This document shows, piece after piece, positions 8,050-17,048 of a stretch of DNA of 64,000 nucleotides. The notes under the pieces are model-generated. The model was not told where the DNA came from. It saw only the letters and a list, made by a program, of their open reading frames with translations, and ran no database searches. The position numbers and the translations under genes are program-made. This stretch comes from Bacillus sp. ISL-18 (lineage in GTDB: Bacteria; Bacillota; Bacilli; Bacillales; Cytobacillaceae): positions 1 through 64,000 of the forward strand of contig NZ_JAGGQG010000022.1 of NCBI RefSeq assembly GCF_018613415.1, given 5' to 3'. Numbering within the stretch: position 1 is the first letter of the stretch; every line of letters begins with the position of its first letter.

Positions 8050-8698
8050 TTACTTATTAAATTTATATGTATAGATATTACCATTATAAAAAGTCTCAAA
8101 ATACCCAAGAACGCTATCCTTGCCATCAAATGAAACGGTAGTAATTGCTTTTGATTTCAGAAGGGCCCCTTGGTCGATTTGCAATAGTCTTTTCTGTTCA
8201 GGGGTAGGCAAAACGGCCTCCATCTCTAATTCACTGCCAACAACTGTATAGCTTAAAGATTTCAAGTAATCATAAAAGGAGTGATTTAAAGCTTCTACAT
8301 TGATTGCAGGTAGGACTTCTGTAGATACATAGTTATAGCTTATAGCTATTGGAGTACCATTACCTGTTCGTAATCTAACAAAATAATGAACAAAAACATT
8401 TTCTTTTAAATTTAATTTTTTTGAAATCACAGGGATCTCGTTCGATTTTATTAGTTCATAGGTAAGGAGCTTAGATCCAGGTAATAGCCCAATACTCTTC
8501 ATATCTTCTGTGAAACTAGATTGACTTTCCAATGACTTGGTAACATGTGAGGAAGATACAAAGCTGCCTTTTCCAGAAATCCGCGTGATTTGTTTTTTTT
8601 TCAACAAGCCTATTTAGAGCTTTATTTATGGTCATTCTACTGTAACCAAAGAGTTCTGCTAGCTGTTCTTCCGTTTCAATCTGATCACCTACTTTTAG
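8050..8698 (-). pseudogene. GntR/UTRA (HutC-type) regulator, frameshifted and 5'-truncated
   Basis: The C-terminal UTRA ligand domain is intact from about 8607 to 8050 ('GKGSFVSS…', '…FVHYFVRLRTGNGTPIAISYNYV…', '…VLPTPEQKRLLQIDQGALL…'). The winged-helix domain lies directly upstream but one frame away: 'GDQIETEEQLAELFGYSR' then 'MTINKALNRLVEKK'. The frames part within a run of nine A on the coding strand (near 8594-8602); eight would restore the protein. The first 25-30 residues of the family are also missing, replaced by the hairpin at 8709-8750. It is divergent from the amidase gene and faces the operators at 9071-9109, so it was probably their local regulator. A sequencing error in the homopolymer cannot be excluded, but the 5' loss supports decay. 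Confidence 0.75.
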
Positions 8699-8708
8699 AT
8701 ATATAGGA

Positions 8709-8750
8709 AATAGCCGTATTTTGATTTTTTATTCAAAAATACGGCTTATT
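8709..8750. terminator. hairpin cutting off the gntR 5' end
   Basis: AATAGCCGTATTTTGA (8709-8724) pairs with TCAAAAATACGGCTTATT (8733-8750), with T-rich loop and flanks. It may be a terminator brought in by a deletion. Confidence 0.55.
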
Positions 8751-8809
8751 TCAATATATTGTCACATGAAGGGAAATTTTTCGGCTAGAACTAACACAAT
8801 AAGTTGAGG

Positions 8810-8900
8810 AAGAAATCCAGAAGTCTATTGCATGTATTCATAAAGCTATGGGTTAGGAATTAACTTTTTTAGATACAGCCAATGCCTACAGTCATTTTTT
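8810..8900 (+). pseudogene. possible aldo/keto reductase fragment
   Basis: Split over two frames, the strand reads like '…IHKAMGLGINF' and 'LDTANAYSH', matching the conserved 'AIELGINFFDTAxxYG' of aldo/keto reductases. Only about 30 codons survive, with frameshifts. Confidence 0.3.
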
Positions 8901-8973
8901 TAAAACATAACTAATAAAAAAATAATCTTCTGAAAAATAATCAGAAATATTTAATTTTTTTAAATATTATCTA

Positions 8974-9002
8974 TTGACGATATTGGTTTCCGACGTTAAT
9001 AT
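8974..9002 (+). promoter_or_regulatory. candidate SigA promoter upstream of amidase
   Basis: TTGACG (8974-8979), a 17-nt spacer and TAATAT (8997-9002). The two palindromic operators lie about 60-100 bp downstream, where a bound repressor could block elongation. Confidence 0.45.
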
Positions 9003-9070
9003 GGTAAATATAAGGCAAACCTATTAGAGCTGCTAAGAAATTCATTTGATGAACCTATTTATTAAAAATT

Positions 9071-9109
9071 TTGAATACGCATTCAAAAAAATATTGAATA
9101 CGCATTCAA
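9071..9109. promoter_or_regulatory. twin operator palindromes before amidase
   Basis: Two identical 16-bp perfect palindromes TTGAATACGCATTCAA at 9071-9086 and 9094-9109, centres 23 bp apart. The related TTGAATGCGTATTCAA occurs twice at 10690-10763. The set looks like operators of one repressor, possibly the neighbouring broken GntR. Confidence 0.7.
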
Positions 9110-9229
9110 AGTGACAGTAATAGATGAGGAGGTTTTTATTGATAAATGATAATTTAATATAAATAAAAATTGAGTAAAAGAAAGTTTGACTATTGCTTTT
9201 ATAATCGTATTTCTAAAGAGGGGAACAGC

Positions 9230-10627
9230 ATGATCGTAAACAAGTCCATTAAAGAAATTATCGATGGGTATCGAGTTAAACAATTTTCTCCGGTTGAGGT
9301 TTTTAGAGAGCTAGTAGACCAAGCCAAAACTATTAATCCTAAACTAAATGCTTTTATAACTATTAATGAAGATTTAGGCTTACAGCAGGCAATAAGATCT
9401 GAAAAGAAATTAATGGCTGGCGACGATTTAGGTGTACTTGAGGGAATTCCAATCTCCTTTAAAGATAATATTGACACAAAAGGCATCTTAACAACTAGCG
9501 GTTCTCCTATTCATAAAAATCGAATACCTAAGCGTAATGCATATGCAGTGAAATTGCTACAAGATGAAGGCGCAGTCAATATTGGGAAAAATAATCTGTA
9601 TGAATTTGCATTTGGTATTACTTCAAAAAATCCGTTTTTCGGAGATACCATAAATCCATGGAATAATCGCGTTACGGCTGGTGGTTCTAGCAGTGGTTCA
9701 GCTGCGGCAGTTGCTGCTAATCTTTGTTTCGGATCGATTGGAACAGATACAGCTGGTTCTATCCGAGTCCCTTCTTCATGTTGTGGTGTTGTTGGATTAA
9801 AACCATCTCGCGATTTAATAAGTAACCAGGGTATTACTATATTATCTCATTCACTTGATCATGTTGGTCCAATCGCCCGAAATGTTGAGGATTTATCCAT
9901 AATAATGGAAGCTTTTACAAAAAACTCTTTCGGCAAAAATTGTATTTGTGATCTTAGAGGAATGAGGATTGGGATACCTAAGTTATACTTTCAAAATCAA
10001 GTAGATAGTCTTGTAATAACATATTTTAATCGTGCATTACATGCACTAGAAGATTTAGGTGCAATTATTATTGAAATTGATATGCCTATTGCAGATGACT
10101 CTCGAGATACAGCTCATGTGATTGCTACTTCAGAAGTATGGTATGTACACCGAGATTTAATTCAATCACCGCTTAGTGAATATAGTGATGGCGCTAGAAA
10201 AACTTTTGAAAAGAGTAAATCGATCTCTGCCCACACGTACTTAGAAGGATTAAACAAGCAAATCCAATTGGATCAAAGAATAACGAGTCTATTTGAGAAT
10301 ATCGATATACTGGTTACTCCAACAATACCTGTAATACCGACAGAGATTAATGTAACGGATGTAGAATTAGGAGGTGAAAGGGAATCTGTTGATGAAAGCT
10401 TAATTCGATTCACCAACTTATTTAATCTGACTGGTCATCCGGCACTGTCCATTCCGTGCGGCTTATCACATGAGTCTATACCAATTGGATTACAATTTAT
10501 TGCCAACCATTTTAGAGAGGACCTCTTAATCAAGACGGCCTATTCATATGAACAAGCCTATTTATTAGAATTCTATAATAAAAGAATAGAAATGGTAAAA
10601 AAACTAAAAGAAAAAGCACTTACTTAA
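9230..10627 (+). CDS. amidase-signature (GatA-like) amidohydrolase
   Basis: From ATG 9230 (AGAGGGG 6-10 nt upstream) the protein has 465 residues; an in-frame start at 9170 lacks such a site. It carries the amidase-signature catalytic triad: Lys in 'PISFKDNID' (about residue 80), the cis-Ser in 'GGSSSGSAAAVAAN' (about 150-160) and the nucleophilic Ser in 'GTDTAGSIRVPSS' (about 178). These enzymes hydrolyse amides to an acid and ammonia or an amine in the cytoplasm. No gatB or gatC is adjacent, so it is a catabolic amidase, not the tRNA amidotransferase subunit. Operators on both sides tie it to the downstream ABC importer, so the imported compound or an intermediate may be an amide. Confidence 0.88.
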   Translation: MIVNKSIKEIIDGYRVKQFSPVEVFRELVDQAKTINPKLNAFITINEDLGLQQAIRSEKKLMAGDDLGVLEGIPISFKDNIDTKGILTTSGSPIHKNRIPKRNAYAVKLLQDEGAVNIGKNNLYEFAFGITSKNPFFGDTINPWNNRVTAGGSSSGSAAAVAANLCFGSIGTDTAGSIRVPSSCCGVVGLKPSRDLISNQGITILSHSLDHVGPIARNVEDLSIIMEAFTKNSFGKNCICDLRGMRIGIPKLYFQNQVDSLVITYFNRALHALEDLGAIIIEIDMPIADDSRDTAHVIATSEVWYVHRDLIQSPLSEYSDGARKTFEKSKSISAHTYLEGLNKQIQLDQRITSLFENIDILVTPTIPVIPTEINVTDVELGGERESVDESLIRFTNLFNLTGHPALSIPCGLSHESIPIGLQFIANHFREDLLIKTAYSYEQAYLLEFYNKRIEMVKKLKEKALT

Positions 10628-10689
10628 ATCCATAGAGATTAGGTAGGAAAAAGCAGGAGAAGGAAGACTGGTTTTTATTTTAGAAAATC

Positions 10690-10763
10690 TTGAATGCGTA
10701 TTCAAAATAGGTGCTAACCTTCCTGTATTAAATAAATTAGGTTTAAATTGAATGCGTATTCAA
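10690..10763. promoter_or_regulatory. twin operator palindromes before ABC importer
   Basis: TTGAATGCGTATTCAA at 10690-10705 and again at 10748-10763, both perfect palindromes and the same consensus as the pair before the amidase. They lie about 200-280 bp upstream of the solute-binding protein gene. The rest of 10628-10966 has no gene. Confidence 0.7.
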
Positions 10764-10966
10764 ACAATCGTCCTACATTACACCACAGACAATACATACC
10801 TTTCCATTACATTACACATCTAGAGTAACCTCCATTTAGTTTTGAAAAAATCCATAGATCAATCAATTATTATTAAATTTTGTATGTTTGCCCCAATTAT
10901 TGCTATTTTTGAAATCACTAAAAGAAAATTGATATTTAAGACGTTAATAAAGAAAGGAACTTGCGA

Positions 10967-12313
10967 ATGAAACTAAGAAATGGATTTCGAATGATTACAG
11001 TTTTCATTTTAATTGCAGTCCTTATGATTACGGGTTGCAGCAAATCCTCCAACAGTAATGAAGGTGGAGAATCTCTTAAGGGAAAGACCGTAACCGTTTT
11101 ATTATCAGCAGGTGGAGTGGGGCAATTCAATGCTTGGAAAGAAAGATCAAAAGAGTTCACGAAAAAGACTGGTATTAAAGTGAAATTCATCGAAACTCCT
11201 TACGAAAATTTATTAGAAAATATTACAACAGACGGTATTGCAAATAGAGGTGAGTATGACCTTGTCGTCCATTTGGATACAATGGGTTCATCGATTTCAC
11301 AGTTTTTAGAACCTCTTGATCCTTACGTGAAAAAAGACAAATTTGACTTAAACAGATGGCCAAAGTCAGTTCTTGATTTATCTACGTTTGACGGCAAACT
11401 TGTTAGCTTACCTGTAAGGGCTCACGTCCAAATGTTATTTTATCGTAAAGACATTTTTAAGAAATTAAATCTGCAGCCACCTGCAACATGGAGTGAGCTG
11501 GAATCAGATAGTAAAAAAATAACTGAAAATACAGGACTTTCGGGCATCGTCCCTTACTATGCATCAGGAAATAATGGCCAAAACCTTTATATGTGGACTG
11601 CTTATCTGTGGAGTAATGGCGGCGACATTTTTGACAAAAATATGAAACCGACCTTTGCCACAAAAGAGGGTGTGGAGGCAACACAAAAATATATTGATCT
11701 CCTCGTAAAAGATAAGGTGGCACCTCCTGGTTCTGTAACATTTGGCGAACAAGATTCCCGGACATACTTCAAGCAAGGCAAGGGAGCCATGTGGATTGGC
11801 TGGTGGTGGGTTTATCCTGAGTTTAATAGTCAAGAGTCTGCTGCCAAGGAAGTCGCTGGAAATGTCGGCTTTGCACCGGTTCCGGGATGGGAGGGTAAAG
11901 AAAGTCAGGCAAATGTATCCACTTTCCCTTTGGCAATGATGAAAGGTTCTAAAAATAAGGATGCAGCCTGGGAGGTTTTAAAATGGATTGCTGAACCTAG
12001 TGAAGAACTGGATATGGTAACCAAGACATTGAAAAATGAAGTTCCTGCTACCGTCCAATCTACCGTGGTTACACAAACTGCCAACCTTCGAAATAAAGAA
12101 TTAAATGATTTAAGCGGCGGATTTTATAATGTAGCTGCAGATAATTTTGAAAATGCGCGGACATTACCGAAGATTAAGGAATGGCCTCAGGTAGCTGATA
12201 TTTTAAGTGCTGCCATTTCTAAGATGGCGACAGGCGGATCTGTGGAAGCGAATCTGCAGGCAGCGTCTAAGAAGGTGGAGCAGCTTTTAGATAAAGCTGG
12301 ATATTATAAGTGA
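10967..12313 (+). CDS. ABC transporter solute-binding lipoprotein, sugar type
   Basis: A 448-residue family-1 (MalE/UgpB-like) extracellular binding protein. A lipoprotein signal peptide ends at the lipobox 'LMITGC' (Cys about residue 24), followed by a Ser/Asn-rich linker. The body shows the family's '…FTKKTGIKVKFIETPYENLLENI…' and 'GAMWIGWWW' ligand-cleft aromatic cluster. The start ATG 10967 follows AAAGGAAC; a TTG at 10961 is less likely. It is the first gene of the importer, followed by a stabilising hairpin and two permeases; no ATPase is in the cluster, so a shared MsmX-type ATPase is expected. Ligand unknown, probably a sugar, polyol or derivative. Confidence 0.9.
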   Translation: MKLRNGFRMITVFILIAVLMITGCSKSSNSNEGGESLKGKTVTVLLSAGGVGQFNAWKERSKEFTKKTGIKVKFIETPYENLLENITTDGIANRGEYDLVVHLDTMGSSISQFLEPLDPYVKKDKFDLNRWPKSVLDLSTFDGKLVSLPVRAHVQMLFYRKDIFKKLNLQPPATWSELESDSKKITENTGLSGIVPYYASGNNGQNLYMWTAYLWSNGGDIFDKNMKPTFATKEGVEATQKYIDLLVKDKVAPPGSVTFGEQDSRTYFKQGKGAMWIGWWWVYPEFNSQESAAKEVAGNVGFAPVPGWEGKESQANVSTFPLAMMKGSKNKDAAWEVLKWIAEPSEELDMVTKTLKNEVPATVQSTVVTQTANLRNKELNDLSGGFYNVAADNFENARTLPKIKEWPQVADILSAAISKMATGGSVEANLQAASKKVEQLLDKAGYYK

Positions 12314-12336
12314 GTTTTTAGAGAATGCCCGGTCCA

Positions 12337-12369
12337 AAGTGGTTTAGATGGAAACTTTCTAAACCACTT
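12337..12369 (+). promoter_or_regulatory. intercistronic hairpin
   Basis: AAGTGGTTTAGA (12337-12348) pairs with TCTAAACCACTT (12358-12369), no T-run. Such hairpins after binding-protein genes usually stabilise that part of the mRNA so it is made in excess over the permeases. Confidence 0.6.
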
Positions 12370-12433
12370 AGGAAAGGGTGAAATGAAAGAAATTTGATAA
12401 CCCTACTCCAAAGATTAGGAGGGAGTTTTATTG

Positions 12434-13309
12434 ATGAAAAATAGTTTTAAGTATATTTTGCTGGCTCCTGCACTCATTCTGATATTATTAACTACCATTT
12501 ACCCTTTACTAAAGTCTTTTTGGATTAGTCTTCACAATTGGGACTTAAAGGTATCAGCAGAAATGGGGCCATTTGTTGGGGCTGATAATTATATTCGAGC
12601 CTTTTCTGATTCGCAATTTTGGAACAGTGTGTTCATTACATTAATTTTTACTGTATGTACGGTTATTCTAACTCTAGTAATTGGAATTGCAGTTGCCCTC
12701 TTATTAAGCAAGGAAAAACGCTTTCTGTCTTATTTAAGAGCAGTAATCATTATTCCTTTTGCCATGAGTGCAGCTCTGATCGGTTATTCTTGGCGTTTTA
12801 TGTTAAATTCCGATTACGGTTTGTTCAATAAGATCCTGGATCTTTTTATTCCAGCCCAATCACACACAGTTTGGCTAGGAACCCCTCTAACATCCATAGC
12901 AGCACTTGTTTCAGTGGTTGTTTGGATATGGCTTCCATTTATGAGCCTAATGTTTATAAGCGGTTTAATGGGGATGTCAAGAGAAGTTTTTGAAGCAGCT
13001 GAGATGGATGGAGCTTCTCCATTTCGAACTCTTATACATATAACACTGCCGATGCTTAGGCCAATTATATTAATAGCTGCGATTCTCATGACCATGTTTG
13101 CTCTTAAAGCATTTGACCCTGTTGTCACCCTCACTCAAGGAGGACCTGGTAATTCAACTGAAGTACTTAATTTCCTTATTTATAAAATTGGCTTCCGTTA
13201 TTTTGACATGGGATATGCCTCTGCGCTTGGTTATATTTTAGCTCTAATCACAATCGGATTTGTCATCATATACATGAGAAGGCTTGTGAAGGGAGACGAT
13301 TGGAACTAA
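12434..13309 (+). CDS. ABC sugar permease, MalF/UgpA type
   Basis: A 291-residue integral membrane protein with six predicted helices and the coupling motif 'EAAEMDGASPFRTLIHITLPMLRP' split across about residues 193-217, which docks to the ATPase. The start ATG 12434 has AGGAGGG at the right distance. Its stop TAA overlaps the ATG of the next permease (TAATG), so the two are translationally coupled and form the heterodimeric channel. Confidence 0.9.
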   Translation: MKNSFKYILLAPALILILLTTIYPLLKSFWISLHNWDLKVSAEMGPFVGADNYIRAFSDSQFWNSVFITLIFTVCTVILTLVIGIAVALLLSKEKRFLSYLRAVIIIPFAMSAALIGYSWRFMLNSDYGLFNKILDLFIPAQSHTVWLGTPLTSIAALVSVVVWIWLPFMSLMFISGLMGMSREVFEAAEMDGASPFRTLIHITLPMLRPIILIAAILMTMFALKAFDPVVTLTQGGPGNSTEVLNFLIYKIGFRYFDMGYASALGYILALITIGFVIIYMRRLVKGDDWN

Positions 13310-14214
13310 TGAGTAACGCACTAGATTTAAGTAAGAAAGAAGATAAAACCAACTTATTGAAAGAAGAAATAAATATAAATAAAGCGTCAAAGAAAAATTC
13401 CTTGCGAACTTTCGCTTCCTTTCTTGAAAGCATTGGTGTGTTACTAGTCGTTATCTTCCTTTTCCTTCCTATCATTTGGATTATGTTAACGGCCTTTAAG
13501 CCAGAACATGAAGTGTATACCACTAGTATTCTTTTTAAGCCTACACTAGATAATTTCAAAGCCGTTTTTAGCCCGTCTTTCAATTTGGGTAAATATTACT
13601 CTAATAGCATCAGTGTTGTCCTAGTGACACTACTAGTAACTATGCCGGTAAGTATTCTCGCCTCCTATAGTCTATCAAGATTTAAAATACCAGGGAAACA
13701 ACTAATCATGTTTGCAATTCTAGCAACTCAGTTTATTCCGTTGATTGTAAATGTCATTCCATATTTTATTATGTTTAGAAATTGGGGTTTGCTAGATACA
13801 ACCTTAGCTCTCATCATTGTCAATCTAGGTCATACCATCCCTTATGCCATTTGGTTAATTAAAGGCTTTTTGGATCGAATCCCGATTGATATGGAAGAAG
13901 CAGCCACTATTGATGGTGCTAATCGACTTCAGATTATTTGGCATGTGCTGTTGCCAATGGCCAAACCTGGAATTATCACAGCCAGTGTTTTCTGCTTTGT
14001 CATCATATGGAATGAATTTATGTTCGCATTAATATTAACTAATCAGGATGCGGTCACATTGCCTGTAGCATTATCATTCTTTAATGGTGAAAAAGGTGTT
14101 TTATGGAATCAAATGGCTGCAGCTGGAATCATTTTTGTACTCCCAACTGTTATCTTTATGCTCATTGTACGAAAGCAATTCATTTTAGGGATGACATCAG
14201 GGGCAGTTAAATAA
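13309..14214 (+). CDS. ABC sugar permease, MalG/UgpE type
   Basis: The second channel subunit, 301 residues from ATG 13309, which overlaps the previous stop. A hydrophilic N-terminal extension of about 35 residues precedes six membrane helices; the ATPase-coupling loop reads 'EEAATIDGANRLQIIWHVLLPMAKPG'. It pairs with the upstream MalF-type permease. No nucleotide-binding subunit is encoded nearby. Confidence 0.9.
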   Translation: MSNALDLSKKEDKTNLLKEEININKASKKNSLRTFASFLESIGVLLVVIFLFLPIIWIMLTAFKPEHEVYTTSILFKPTLDNFKAVFSPSFNLGKYYSNSISVVLVTLLVTMPVSILASYSLSRFKIPGKQLIMFAILATQFIPLIVNVIPYFIMFRNWGLLDTTLALIIVNLGHTIPYAIWLIKGFLDRIPIDMEEAATIDGANRLQIIWHVLLPMAKPGIITASVFCFVIIWNEFMFALILTNQDAVTLPVALSFFNGEKGVLWNQMAAAGIIFVLPTVIFMLIVRKQFILGMTSGAVK

Positions 14215-14266
14215 ATTTGATTAATATTTGTATACTACTAAATCATTTTAAAGGTAGGTCCTTCAA

Positions 14267-15502
14267 ATGGAAAACACGTTGATAAAAGAAGAATCCAGAG
14301 TAATTGAAAAGGGGCAAGAAAAAGCAGCAAAAGTAAAGCGGTCAAAGAATTATGGTAACTTGATTTTTTATGCAGATGCAAATGAAGTTAATATGATTGA
14401 TTCTAAAGATGATTATGACTATATCCATATTAGTGAAAATGAACAGAAAAAACAAAGCATGAGAGGGTTTAATGAAGAGTATAACAATATCGTTGATTAC
14501 ATTGTAAAAATCACAAGACAAATTTGGAAAGAAAAAGACATTGGCTTAATCTATGATACTTACAGTACTGGGGTAAGTGTGCATAAAGGTTTAATCAATA
14601 GTCATGGCATTAATGAGGTCATATCAGGTACGCTGCAGACATTACATGCGTTTCCTGACCGAAAAGGATTAGGATGGAGTGTCATTTGGTCCGGTAATGA
14701 TCAGGATGGATTTTTTACTTCCCATCGCGGCCGATCGATTGCGACAAATCTAGGAGATAGCTATTATGGTCCGGCTACTGGAAAGAAAGTAATTTTTCGA
14801 ACAACTGCCGACTGCTTAATTCAAGCAAATAAAATATATGAAGAATGGCTTGTCATGGATACTTTTCATTTGGTTCAACAGCTTGGTTTAGATCCTATTG
14901 AAGTTGCTAAAAAGATTGCAATTGGAACACAAAAATTGTCACCGGCATTAAAATTCGGTAATCCAGAGACTGCTGAGATGGGATTGCCACCAAAGGTATT
15001 TGTTCCATCCTCTGATGAGTTTGAAATTGGCGAATTTATGCTTGAGCTTTTTAACAGGGTATGGGAAAGACGTTCCTTTAATTATGTGAAGAAGTTCTAT
15101 GAGGAAAAAGCGGTTGTTCATTATGTTTGCAATAAGGACTTAGTCGGTATCACTGAAATTCAAGGAATGTTTATTAGTTTGTTCGCTTCCGTGCCGAATG
15201 CAAAGTTAATCCTAGAACGAATTACCTGTAATAAAAGAGATTCCGAACAAGATTGGGACGTGGCTGTTCGTTGGAGATTACAAGGGATCCATGAAGGAAC
15301 CGGTTATTTTGGCCAGCCAAGCGGTAAAGCAATTGAGATTGCAGGTATGAATCATTATAAAATTCGTAACGAAAAAATTACTGAAGAATGGTTTTTATTT
15401 GACGGGATGGAAGTTCTTCGCCAAATTTATCTGCCTGATTCTGACGAGACAGAAGAAGGAACACAGGGGGCGGAAGACGGGAATTTTACTGGTGTTTCCT
15501 AA
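14267..15502 (+). CDS. tandem SnoaL/NTF2-like ester-cyclase family protein
   Basis: A 411-residue protein after AGGTAGG. It has a charged N-terminal tail (about 60 residues), then two NTF2-like cone folds. The first (about 75-215) shows 'IWKEKDIGLIYDTYSTGVSVHKG' and 'DCLIQANKIYEEWLVMDTFHLVQQLGLDP', the second (about 260-395) 'VWERRSFNYVKKFYEEKAVVHYVC' and 'IRNEKITEEWFLFDGMEVLRQI'. This layout matches 'ester cyclase' proteins annotated beside sugar importers and dehydrogenases. Members are isomerases, cyclases or dehydratases of hydroxylated substrates, so it may rearrange the imported compound. Exact reaction unknown. Confidence 0.75.
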   Translation: MENTLIKEESRVIEKGQEKAAKVKRSKNYGNLIFYADANEVNMIDSKDDYDYIHISENEQKKQSMRGFNEEYNNIVDYIVKITRQIWKEKDIGLIYDTYSTGVSVHKGLINSHGINEVISGTLQTLHAFPDRKGLGWSVIWSGNDQDGFFTSHRGRSIATNLGDSYYGPATGKKVIFRTTADCLIQANKIYEEWLVMDTFHLVQQLGLDPIEVAKKIAIGTQKLSPALKFGNPETAEMGLPPKVFVPSSDEFEIGEFMLELFNRVWERRSFNYVKKFYEEKAVVHYVCNKDLVGITEIQGMFISLFASVPNAKLILERITCNKRDSEQDWDVAVRWRLQGIHEGTGYFGQPSGKAIEIAGMNHYKIRNEKITEEWFLFDGMEVLRQIYLPDSDETEEGTQGAEDGNFTGVS

Positions 15503-15600
15503 TCTAGTTGGAGTTTATTCATAATGGTATTTTAATGGATTCGCTTTAATAGTAATAAAACAAATTTAAAACTCAGCACACATTATGAGGAGGGATTCAA

Positions 15601-16866
15601 TTGGAATATATAAAACAGGCTCAAATAAATGAACCAAACATCATCAACAACGTTGAACAAACGGTTAAAGATATTATCGCCACCGTTCGATCTGAGGGTG
15701 ATGCAGGAGTAAAGAATTACGAAAAAAAGTTTAGTCATTCAGATCGTGACGTAAGAGTAAGTGAAGATGAAATCGAAAGAAGTATCAAGGCTTTATCCAG
15801 TGATGTTAAGGAATTAATTGACCGCGTTGTTGAACGGATTTCTACCTTTTCAAAGGCCCAGCTGGAATGTATCTTGCCGTTGGAGAAGGAATTTGGCCCA
15901 GGAATTCAAATGGGGCATCGAATTGTTCCAATCGAAAAAGTGGGAGCGTACGTTCCGGGTGGCCGGTTTCCGCTGTTGTCATCTGGTCCGATGGTAGTTG
16001 CTCCGGCAAAAGTAGCAGGAGCTAAAAAAATTGTTGCCTGTAGCCCGGCAAATTACGAAGGAGGAATTCACCCTGCCGTTCTTTACGGACTTGTCCGTTC
16101 GGGTGCAACTGACATTTTTGCCATTGGAGGAGCTCAAGCTATCGCTGCAATGGCCTACGGTACCGAATCGGTTCCAGAGGTAGATATTATTGGCGGTCCA
16201 GGAAATCGCTTCGTAGCGGAGGCAAAACGCCAAGTATTCGGAAAAGTAGGGATTGATCTTATTGCAGGCCCAAGTGAAGTCTTAGTTTTTGCTGATGAGT
16301 CAGCAGAGCCAAAGAATTGTGCTGCGGATCTCTTGGCACAGGCCGAACACGATCCCCATGCACGTGCTATTTTTGTAACGACGTCCCGTACAAAAGCCTA
16401 TCAAACAATGGAAGAGATTGATCGTTTACTTGATGTATTCTCGCCAAATTCACCAGCACATGAATCATGGGCGAACTTAGGTGAAGTCATTCTTGCTGAA
16501 ACCTTACAGGAAGGGATCGATATTTGTAATGAATATGCAATCGAGCATCTTCATTTACATTTAAAAAACAGCAGAGATTTAATGGATCGTCTTTACAATT
16601 ACGGTTCTTTATTCATTGATTCAGATAGTTCGGTCGTTTTTTCAGATAAGGTTTCCGGAACGAATCATACTCTTCCTACCAATAAGGCTGCCAGGTATAC
16701 CGGCGGACTATGGGTTGGTAGTTATATTAAAGTCATTACTCACCAGCAAATTACCGGTGAGGGAGTTCATCTTTTAGCTTCACATGCCACCAAACAATCA
16801 GAAATAGAGGGATTAGAAGGCCATCAATTATCAGCAGCAATAAGGTTATCTAGTATTAAATCCTAA
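15601..16866 (+). CDS. histidinol dehydrogenase-family enzyme, copy 1
   Basis: A 421-residue HisD-fold, NAD- and zinc-dependent dehydrogenase from TTG 15601 (GAGGAGGG upstream). Visible are the glycine-rich 'YVPGGRFPLLSSGPM', 'GGPGNRFVAEAKRQVFG', the zinc site 'AQAEHDPHA', the general-base pair 'IEHLHLHL', 'VSGTNHTLPT' and the last ligand in 'GLEGHQLSAAIRL'. No other histidine genes are near, so biosynthesis is unlikely. Related enzymes oxidise alcohol ends of small polyols or sulfonated diols to acids in two steps. It lies next to a paralog of the same family, separated by about 180 bp containing a CTTGAAT/ATTCAAG hairpin. Confidence 0.85.
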   Translation: MEYIKQAQINEPNIINNVEQTVKDIIATVRSEGDAGVKNYEKKFSHSDRDVRVSEDEIERSIKALSSDVKELIDRVVERISTFSKAQLECILPLEKEFGPGIQMGHRIVPIEKVGAYVPGGRFPLLSSGPMVVAPAKVAGAKKIVACSPANYEGGIHPAVLYGLVRSGATDIFAIGGAQAIAAMAYGTESVPEVDIIGGPGNRFVAEAKRQVFGKVGIDLIAGPSEVLVFADESAEPKNCAADLLAQAEHDPHARAIFVTTSRTKAYQTMEEIDRLLDVFSPNSPAHESWANLGEVILAETLQEGIDICNEYAIEHLHLHLKNSRDLMDRLYNYGSLFIDSDSSVVFSDKVSGTNHTLPTNKAARYTGGLWVGSYIKVITHQQITGEGVHLLASHATKQSEIEGLEGHQLSAAIRLSSIKS

Positions 16867-17048
16867 TGGTTCTTAAATCATTATATTAAAAAACTTGAAT
16901 CAAAGCATTCAAGCTTATTACCTAATAATAGGCTGCAAAGGCCCTTATCAATGATTTAACTCTGTAGTTTGGAGTAGAAAGTGAAACATCTTAAGCGGAA
17001 ATCAACAGCCAAGTTTAACAAAGCCAAAGGAAAAATGGAGTGGTTAAT

